A stretch of 37,639 nt of DNA. Origin: Tannerella sp. (lineage in GTDB: Bacteria; Bacteroidota; Bacteroidia; Bacteroidales; Tannerellaceae). Shown here piece after piece: positions 1-4,996 of this stretch. The first letter of the stretch is position 1. Each line of letters opens with the position of its first letter. A model generated the notes under the pieces. It was not told the origin of the DNA and searched no databases. It saw nothing but the letters and a program-made list of their open reading frames with translations. The stretch covers positions 1 through 37,639 of the forward strand of contig JAISCL010000329.1 in assembly GCA_031265585.1 (NCBI GenBank). Reading direction: 5' to 3'. The position numbers and the translations under genes are program-made.

Positions 1-461
1 ATGATGATACAGGCTTGAGGAAGAACTGCTGCACAGATATTTTTCATCGAATGGCTCATGTCGGCGGTAATATATTTAACTTTATTGAGCAACTCCCTGC
101 CAAAAAGCAACAAGGCTTCTTTTACCAGCACCGGACGAATACTTTCTATCATTAAGGCGATGTAACCGCTTTGATGATTACTGAAAACCGTGTAATAACG
201 TTTCCCGATCATCTTTTCATCTATGCACATGCGCTCGCCCAGGTGTCCCGGCTGAAAGATATGAACCACCTGTTCCTTCCGTATTTCGCCTGTTTCTCTG
301 TCCACTTCATATACCGTTTGTCCGGCAAAACGGCCGGAGGCCCTGTCCACATAATAATCGCTTATATCATTTTTGTACCATTCAAACAGGCTGCGGGGCT
401 TAAGATCGTAACAGCGGGCTATTGTGCTGATATTGACAGGATGAGATTCGATCAACTGCTT
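1..461 (-). CDS. ISAon1-type transposase, catalytic part (orfB, partial)
   Basis: This frame is absent from the ORF track because it has no ATG start and runs off the window. I translated it from the complement: it is open from the TAA at 462-464 to position 1. It reads LIESHPVNISTIARCYDLKP, then FEWYKNDISDYYVDRASG, then GERMCIDEKMIGKRYYTVFS, then KVKYITADMSHSMKNICAAV. CIDE and ITADMS fit the first two acidic residues of a DDE transposase of the ISL3/ISAon1 kind. It lies in the +1 (equivalently -2) frame relative to orfA and overlaps it by about 60 nt. It would be made either by frameshifting from orfA or from a weak start such as the TTG at 453-455. Rated moderately because only about 150 residues are visible. 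Confidence 0.6.
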
Positions 462-825
462 TTAAAAAAGCCGCAAAATGCGGCGTCATTTTTATCCCCT
501 CTGTCTGCAAATCGTAATCATTGCTGTAATGCTTATTGCTCTCCGCTTCTTTCCATCTCCTGCGCTTAATAATCAAATAAATACGCTTGAGTGAGAAACT
601 GTGAGTAAGAATATTTAACGGATTGCAAAAACCGTCTAATACCGCACGTCTCCCTTCCTGTGCACCGGGTATTAACTCCTCTTTTTCATGCAGAACCAGT
701 TCGTAACAGTCGCTTTTCTCAATCAATTCGTATAAATCAAAATAACTCAAATAACTCGACGGTACATGAATCCGCAGTAAGGAGTGTAGCAGTTGTTCTG
801 CCTGGGGTGTTGCTTTTTTGGACAT
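400..825 (-). CDS. ISAon1-type transposase N-terminal region (orfA)
   Basis: A 141-residue protein with the pattern typical of the ISAon1 transposase N-terminal region: a short helical start, FDLYELIEKSDCYELVLHEK, an IKRRRW block and DYDLQTEGIKMTPHFAAFLK. In this family the first ORF ends shortly after the MTxxFAxFLK motif and the catalytic domain follows in another frame, as is seen here. The end of orfA contains T TTT TTA followed by AAA, which resembles a -1 slippery heptamer. However, a -1 shift there meets TGA within four codons, whereas the catalytic domain lies in the other alternative frame. The start ATG at 825 is the only sensible one. The role would be DNA binding within the transposase. 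Confidence 0.65.
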   Translation of the reverse strand: MSKKATPQAEQLLHSLLRIHVPSSYLSYFDLYELIEKSDCYELVLHEKEELIPGAQEGRRAVLDGFCNPLNILTHSFSLKRIYLIIKRRRWKEAESNKHYSNDYDLQTEGIKMTPHFAAFLKAVDRISSCQYQHNSPLLRS

Positions 826-882
826 AACTTTTTCCGGCGAAGGTAGTAATTTTTCTCCAGCACCTCAAAAAAAGATTTAACC

Positions 883-911
883 AAAAGGCCGCATCCGTGA
901 TGGAAGCGGCC
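883..911 (-). terminator. intrinsic terminator of rpsO
   Basis: On the minus strand GGCCGC-T-TCC ... GGA-T-GCGGCC forms a 9-bp stem with one T:T mismatch and a 5-nt loop, followed directly by TTTT. It lies about 45 nt past the rpsO stop codon and outside the transposase ORFs. Confidence 0.7.
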
Positions 912-955
912 ATTTCTGTATCCGATAAAAATAATTTCCCGTCGTCGTGTGGAAA

Positions 956-1231
956 TTACTTTCTGATACCCAATTCTTTGATTATCGCACGATAGCGCTC
1001 TATATCAATACGTGTCAGGTAATCCAGTAAACGGCGACGTTTACCGACCAGCATTTTCAATGCGCGTGACGTGTTATAATCCTTGTGATTTTTTTTCAGA
1101 TGTCCCGTAAGATGGTTGATCCGAAATGTAAACAGTGCAATCTGACTTTCCGGCGAACCGGTGTCTTTTGCAGACTTTGCTCTTCCGTGTTTACTGAAAA
1201 GCTCTTCTTTCTTTGCTGAATCCAAATACAT
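956..1231 (-). CDS. rpsO: 30S ribosomal protein S15
   Basis: A 91-residue protein with the full S15 pattern: GSPESQIALFTFRINHLTGHLK, then HKDYNTSRALKMLVGKRRRLLDYL and a basic C-terminus ending GIRK. The length matches the family (about 89-91). S15 binds 16S rRNA helices early in 30S assembly. The gene is monocistronic here, with its own promoter about 45 nt upstream and a terminator downstream. The usual partner pnp is not adjacent. In other bacteria S15 autoregulates through its mRNA leader; the leader here is about 40 nt and AT-rich, and I see no obvious pseudoknot. Confidence 0.97.
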   Translation of the reverse strand: MYLDSAKKEELFSKHGRAKSAKDTGSPESQIALFTFRINHLTGHLKKNHKDYNTSRALKMLVGKRRRLLDYLTRIDIERYRAIIKELGIRK

Positions 1232-1277
1232 AAAAATTTTACTTTAATAAATTAATACCATATTATTTAAGCGCCCG

Positions 1278-1307
1278 CAAAGATAGGTATTTTTTTTTAT
1301 CCGCAAA
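1278..1307 (-). promoter_or_regulatory. rpsO promoter (Bacteroidota type)
   Basis: The minus strand reads TTTG (1304-1307), 18 bp, TATCTTTG (1278-1285), a full match to the TAnnTTTG -7 box. Predicted transcription start near 1272, about 40 nt before the rpsO ATG. Confidence 0.7.
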
Positions 1308-1395
1308 TCTTTTTTGAAAAATATCCGGCATCCGGCGAAAAAAATCGCGTATTGCTTATGCTGTTTCCGGATGACTTTTTTATGCATTGCCCGTG

Positions 1396-1638
1396 CTAAT
1401 CCTGATGATAAAGTGTGAGAGGGTCATGATCTTCCCATGTAAAACTCTCAAAACTGATATCTTCGTCAATATCTTCCCAATGAAGTCCGAAATGCGATTG
1501 TGTCCATTGGGAGCGTTGCCTGTCCGTAGCTTTTCGCAAACGGGGGAAATACTGCATGGGCTGGCTTTGCATCCCTCCTTCAACAGTTTCTATATAGATG
1601 CGTTCGTTATCGAACCAAAGTCTTTTAATCGTATTCAT
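1396..1638 (-). CDS. DUF2442 domain protein
   Basis: An 80-residue acidic protein with the DUF2442 pattern: IKRLWFDNERIYIETVEGG, a PMQYFPRLRKATDRQRSQW block and GLHWEDIDEDISFESF. The ORF track starts it ten residues early. I prefer the ATG at 1636-1638 because it overlaps the stop of the upstream DUF4160 frame as ATGA, the classic coupled arrangement. DUF2442 genes often sit next to DUF4160 genes and the pair has the small, two-gene, overlapping layout of toxin-antitoxin modules. That role is inference; no activity is established from the sequence. Some larger DUF2442 proteins carry a C-terminal helix-turn-helix; this one ends shortly after the core domain. Confidence 0.8.
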   Translation of the reverse strand: MNTIKRLWFDNERIYIETVEGGMQSQPMQYFPRLRKATDRQRSQWTQSHFGLHWEDIDEDISFESFTWEDHDPLTLYHQD

Positions 1639-1881
1639 GACTTGTTTTTTTTGAAAAATAAATTCCAATGCTCTATCATATATTCGCGATTGTCTTTGAT
1701 AACTTCTTCGGCAATTGCTAATTCGTGAGGTTTAAAACCCAATGTTAACAGTGAGTTCTATTTGAGGCTCAATGTCGAAACGGGCTTCGGCGTCACCTTT
1801 TTTCACATGGACGTGAATGGGTTCGTGTTCGCGCGCCCAATAGAAAAATCGTATTCCTAAAAGAGTTAGTACTGTAGGCAT
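1635..1881 (-). pseudogene. DUF4160 domain gene, frameshifted
   Basis: Not in the ORF track. From the ATG at 1879-1881 the minus strand reads MPTVLTLLGIRFFYWAREHE, then PIHVHVKKGDAEARFDIEPQ, IELTVNIGF and a stop. In the next frame it continues FKPHELAIAEEVIKDNREYM, IEHWNLFFKKNKS and a stop. Together the two pieces make a typical DUF4160 protein of about 80 residues; the second piece completes the family C-terminus. The break is a run of four T (1734-1737, minus strand) where three would keep the frame. The second piece ends in TGA overlapping the DUF2442 ATG, so the two genes were coupled. Either the gene is recently inactivated or the run is a sequencing error. Confidence 0.8.
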
Positions 1882-1901
1882 ATTCTTTATATTTAATGTC
1901 A

Positions 1902-1909
1902 CAAAGATA
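1902..1909 (-). promoter_or_regulatory. -7 box of the DUF4160/DUF2442 pair
   Basis: TATCTTTG on the minus strand, a full TAnnTTTG match. It places a transcription start about 15 nt before the DUF4160 ATG. The -33 element is a poor match (TGTTTTT). Confidence 0.5.
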
Positions 1910-2028
1910 ATATGTCTGTGTAGAAAAACAGATATTTAAAAAGAAAAAAATCATTATCCATAGAAGAATAAAGGCTCTATAACGTTTTGTGTGGGTAATC
2001 CAAAATCCTGAAAGGATTAGATTTTCAT

Positions 2029-2053
2029 AACCACAGGTCAGCAACCTGCGGTT
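2029..2053. repeat. palindromic hairpin element
   Basis: AACCACAGGT and ACCTGCGGTT are inverted arms of 10 bp (one G:T pair) around a 5-nt loop. A second short hairpin, AATCC-TGAAA-GGATT, lies at 2005-2019. Neither is followed by a long T-tract, so a terminator role for the MFS gene is not well supported. The pair resembles small palindromic intergenic repeats of Bacteroidales genomes. Confidence 0.55.
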
Positions 2054-2065
2054 AAGAGTATCTGC

Positions 2066-2165
2066 TTACTAACGTATGTAGTAGATGATTACTAACGTAT
2101 GTAGCACATGGCTACTAACGTATGTAGCATATGACTACTAACGTATGTAGCACATGCTTACTAAC
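2066..2165. repeat. four 23-bp tandem direct repeats plus partial fifth
   Basis: Units start at 2066, 2089, 2112 and 2135, each containing TACTAACGTATGTAG followed by a variable TAGATG / CACATG / CATATG tail. A fifth start (TTACTAAC) at 2158 runs into an AT-only tract. The core is near-palindromic (CTAC-N2-ACGT-N2-GTAG). Period and core were counted directly from the sequence. Confidence 0.9.
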
Positions 2166-2181
2166 AATATTATATTATATA

Positions 2182-3396
2182 TTATATTATATTATATTTT
2201 ATTTTATCTGTTTTACGAATCACAAAAAGCAGGAGAAGGGCAATCAATGCGCTTCCGATCATTGTACAGGCTGTTGAATGTAAAATATTCCCCAAACCCG
2301 ACAGGGGCATCACGATACCGCCGACAAAAAACGTGCCCGCACCAAGAACGGCTGAAGCCGTACCCTTGTATTTTTCCTCCAAATCGAGCGCCAGATTGGT
2401 GGAAATGGGAAACGTCGCCCCAGCGAAAAACAGGGACAGAAAAAGCGTAAGGCAAAAATAAACAATGGAGGCGTCCGACAACAGCGAAACGCCCGTCAAT
2501 AAACTGCAAACAAAAAGCCCGGTTACGCTGCGTTTCAATGTCCGGCGAGGTTTTTTCAGCTTTGCCGACAGGATGTTGCCGACCATCAGCGCCAGCGCAT
2601 TGACGGCAAAAAAGAGGCTGTACGCAACAGGCGAAACACCGTAATGTTCCTGGAAAATAAAAGGAGACGACGCAATATATGCAAACATAACGGCCATGGA
2701 AAACGAAAGCAGGGCGATATAAAGCATTAACAGCTTATTCCTCATGACGGGAACAAAAAACCGGAAGATGTGAATTACCGGAACCTTCGCGCGTTTGTGG
2801 GGCGGGTGTGATTCTTTCAGGTATGTGCTTGCTCCGAAGACGGCCAGTCCAAGAAGGCCGAGAAAAAAGAATATGCCTTTCCAGTTGGTAAACAGCAGCA
2901 ATACGCCTCCGGCCACAGGCGCAACTATCGGCGCAATTCCCTGTACGGCGGCAATCAGCGCAAGAAACGCCAGCAAGTCTTTCCCCTTGAACAAATCGGT
3001 AGCCACCGACCTTGAAATGACAATACTGCCGGCAGCCCCCAGCCCCTGCAATAACCGGAATCCGATCAGCAGGTAAATATTTTGAGCGAAAAGGCACCCG
3101 GCAGTTGACAGCAGATAAAGGATAAAGGAAACGAAAAGCGGCCGGCGACGCCCCGTTTTGTCGCTGACAGGGCCAAAAAACAGCTGCCCGACAGCAATTC
3201 CAAGCATACTCGTTGAAACGGTGAGCTGCACCAGCGAGGCCGATGTGTCGAAACAGGCGGTTAATGCGGGCAGACATGGCAGATACATATCTGTAACCAA
3301 AGGTGCGAATGCCGTCATTGCAGACAGCGTGAAGAGCAAATAGAGCTTACTGTTTTTTAACTGTAAATCACTTGAAATCCGATTTTTAACTTTCAT
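2182..3396 (-). CDS. Bcr/CflA-type multidrug efflux MFS transporter
   Basis: A 404-residue inner-membrane protein with about twelve hydrophobic segments, the length expected for the DHA1/Bcr-CflA branch of the major facilitator superfamily. Visible signatures are the first-helix motif PLVTDMYLPCLPAL, motif A GPVSDKTGRRRPL after TM2, RLLQGLGAAG in TM4 and the GIAPIVAPVAGG motif C in TM5, typical of drug:proton antiporters. The likely job is proton-driven export of small toxic compounds; the substrate cannot be told. The gene stands alone with its own promoter. Its last codons (KIKYNII) lie in an AT-only repeat tract, so the natural C-terminus may have been altered by that sequence. Confidence 0.88.
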   Translation of the reverse strand: MKVKNRISSDLQLKNSKLYLLFTLSAMTAFAPLVTDMYLPCLPALTACFDTSASLVQLTVSTSMLGIAVGQLFFGPVSDKTGRRRPLFVSFILYLLSTAGCLFAQNIYLLIGFRLLQGLGAAGSIVISRSVATDLFKGKDLLAFLALIAAVQGIAPIVAPVAGGVLLLFTNWKGIFFFLGLLGLAVFGASTYLKESHPPHKRAKVPVIHIFRFFVPVMRNKLLMLYIALLSFSMAVMFAYIASSPFIFQEHYGVSPVAYSLFFAVNALALMVGNILSAKLKKPRRTLKRSVTGLFVCSLLTGVSLLSDASIVYFCLTLFLSLFFAGATFPISTNLALDLEEKYKGTASAVLGAGTFFVGGIVMPLSGLGNILHSTACTMIGSALIALLLLFVIRKTDKIKYNII

Positions 3397-3428
3397 AATA
3401 CAGGAGGCTGTATGACCTCAACCGGCGG

Positions 3429-3436
3429 CAAAAGTA
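3429..3436 (-). promoter_or_regulatory. -7 box of the MFS efflux gene
   Basis: TACTTTTG on the minus strand fits TAnnTTTG and lies about 33 nt before the ATG. No clear TTTG is present at the -33 position. Confidence 0.45.
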
Positions 3437-3804
3437 CGAAAAAAAGCAGTTGGTTGTAACCCGAAAAATCAGGAGAAAAGTTTTTTTGTGCCGTCAGGCA
3501 TAAGAAGCCGGCAGAAAAGATGTCCCGCTACAGCGGCAGGTCACGGGGTGCAGCGCCATTTTTAACGGGAAAGGAAGTATTTCAAAGAACTTTTTTTAAC
3601 GGGCGTAAAAATACAGCTTTCCGTTTGAATATCCTGCAAATTTTCCGGTATTTTTTCTGTTAAAAATTTTTACTGCCGGTCAGCCGGCTGTCTGCGCACG
3701 CTTACAGGGCTTTCAACCTGTAGCCCGTGACGGCGCTGCGCCCGCTGCGCGGGCCAGAGTTCCGGCGCGGAAGGAAGTGCGGTTCGCCTTTTTGCGTAAT
3801 GTTT

Positions 3805-3835
3805 TTTGCCGTTTTACGGTTTTTGTTGTAACTTG
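3805..3835 (+). promoter_or_regulatory. candidate promoter of the GH43 gene
   Basis: TTTG (3805-3808), 20 bp, TAACTTG (3829-3835). The spacing fits; the -7 box has one mismatch. The predicted start leaves a leader of about 30 nt. Confidence 0.4.
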
Positions 3836-3871
3836 CCGCCGTTTTTAATTAATTATAAATTTAACAGGATC

Positions 3872-4996
3872 ATGAGAACTATTACTTTCCTCCTTTTACT
3901 GGCGGCTGTGTGTCCCGTTTTTTCCCGGAATGCTTTTCGTCCCGGCGCTGTCTGGCCGGACGATAGCGGCCTGCATATCAATGCGCACGGCGGCGGCATA
4001 CTTTTTCATGAGGGCCGGTATTACTGGTTCGGCGAACACTGGGGCGAACGGTGGAACGAGACCCAGGAGGGCGTTACGTGCTACTCGTCGGATAATCTGT
4101 ATGACTGGCGCTGCGAGGGGATCGCACTGCCGTTCGATACGGTGGACGGACGGTCGGATATTACGAAAGGGAGCGTCATTGAGCGTCCCAAGGTGATTTA
4201 TAATGCAAAAACGCGACAGTTTGTCATGTATTTTCATCTTGAACTGAAAGGCCGGGGGTATGCGGCGGCGCGTGTGGGCGTGGCCGTGAGCGACAGTCCG
4301 GCGGGCGGCTACCGGTACGTGAAGTCATACCGCCCGAATGCCGGTGCTTTCCCCGAAAATATGACGGAGGCGCAACGGACGTCGACCGTTGCGGCAGGAG
4401 ACTTTCCGGAGTGGTGGACGCCGGAGTGGCGCAGGGCCGTCGACGACGGGATGTTCGTGCGCCGCGATCTGGCCGGCGGACAGATGTCGCGCGATATGAC
4501 GCTCTTCGTCGATGACGACGGGAAGGCATATCATCTTTACGCCTCGGAAGAAAACCTGACGCTGCACCTGGCCGAATTGTCGGACGATTACCTGAGCCAT
4601 ACGGGCCGGTATATCCGCATCGCCCCCGGCGGGCACAACGAGGCGCCGGCTATTTTCAGGAAAGACGGGCGGTATTTCCTCATCACGTCGGGCTGTACGG
4701 GCTGGGACCCGAATGCCGCCCGCCTCTTCACGGCCGGTCACATCCGGGGGCCGTGGACGGAGCATCCTAATCCCTGCACCGGCGACGATGCCGGCCTTAC
4801 GTTCCGTTCACAAGGCACGTTCGTCCTGCCCGTCGAGGGAAGGAAGGACGCCTTTATCTTCATGGCCGACCGCTGGACGCCCCGCAATCCGGTTGACGGG
4901 CGCTACGTCTGGCTGCCCGTGCGTTTCGAGAACGGGCTGCCCGTGCTGGAATGGCAGGATGAATGGGATCTGGGCGTTTTCGACGGGGAGGAGTAA
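3872..4996 (+). CDS. secreted GH43 glycoside hydrolase, likely exo-beta-1,3-galactanase-like
   Basis: The ORF track begins at a TTG (3806), but the ATG at 3872 starts a clean signal peptide (MRTITFLLLLAAVCPVFS), so the protein is 374 residues and exported. The five-bladed propeller pattern of GH43 shows as GLHINAHGGGILFHEGRYYW, FGEHW, ERPKVIYNAKT, HNEAPAIFRKDGRYFLITS and FRSQGTFVLP. The ERPKVIYN and NEAPAIF motifs resemble subfamily GH43_24, whose characterised members release galactose from beta-1,3-galactan (arabinogalactan-protein backbone); the Glu of NEAPA would be the general acid. The subfamily call is by memory and moderate. There is no SusC/D pair nearby, so this is not a full polysaccharide utilisation locus. 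The next gene starts directly after the stop codon. Confidence 0.8.
   Translation: MRTITFLLLLAAVCPVFSRNAFRPGAVWPDDSGLHINAHGGGILFHEGRYYWFGEHWGERWNETQEGVTCYSSDNLYDWRCEGIALPFDTVDGRSDITKGSVIERPKVIYNAKTRQFVMYFHLELKGRGYAAARVGVAVSDSPAGGYRYVKSYRPNAGAFPENMTEAQRTSTVAAGDFPEWWTPEWRRAVDDGMFVRRDLAGGQMSRDMTLFVDDDGKAYHLYASEENLTLHLAELSDDYLSHTGRYIRIAPGGHNEAPAIFRKDGRYFLITSGCTGWDPNAARLFTAGHIRGPWTEHPNPCTGDDAGLTFRSQGTFVLPVEGRKDAFIFMADRWTPRNPVDGRYVWLPVRFENGLPVLEWQDEWDLGVFDGEE

Larger units (their letters stand above)
1..868 (-). mobile_element. ISAon1-type insertion sequence, cut by the window edge
   Basis: Two minus-strand reading frames (orfA 400-825, orfB 461 to beyond position 1) together read as the N-terminal region and the DDE catalytic part of an ISAon1-family transposase. 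The outer end is not defined by a confirmed inverted repeat. I place it near 868 because the minus-strand sequence starting GAGGTGCTGGAGAAAAATTA, just upstream of orfA, looks like an IS terminus and lies beyond the rpsO terminator. The other end is outside the window, so neither the terminal inverted repeats nor a target duplication can be checked here. Confidence 0.6.
1882..2181. other. intergenic region with promoter, hairpins, tandem repeats and AT-rich tract
   Basis: About 300 bp without a credible gene. It holds a promoter for the DUF4160/DUF2442 pair (1902-1909), a 5-bp hairpin (2005-2019), a 10-bp hairpin (2029-2053), four 23-bp direct repeats (2066-2157) plus a partial fifth, and an AT-only run that extends into the end of the MFS gene. 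The 1793-2044 ORF in the track is a shadow with no family pattern. Confidence 0.7.
3397..3871. other. 475-bp divergent intergenic region
   Basis: No credible gene. It holds the promoter of the MFS gene at one end and a candidate GH43 promoter at the other. In between are short GC-rich inverted repeats: GCCGG-TCAG-CCGGC near 3673, GGGCT...AGCCC near 3707-3725 and GCCCGC-TGC-GCGGGC near 3739-3753. The remainder is AT-rich with two TTTTTAACGGG stretches. The hairpin cluster looks like a degenerate palindromic repeat; I see no RNA gene. Confidence 0.5.

Noticed and set aside
171-569. 132-aa plus-strand ORF at the left edge
   Set aside because: Complement of the transposase frames, which show clear family motifs on the minus strand.
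1793-2044. 83-aa minus-strand ORF near the DUF4160 gene
   Set aside because: It overlaps the real DUF4160 start in another frame and has no family pattern.
3806-3871. In-frame TTG extension of the GH43 gene
   Set aside because: It would put 22 residues before a clean signal peptide and overlap the candidate promoter; the ATG at 3872 is the better start.
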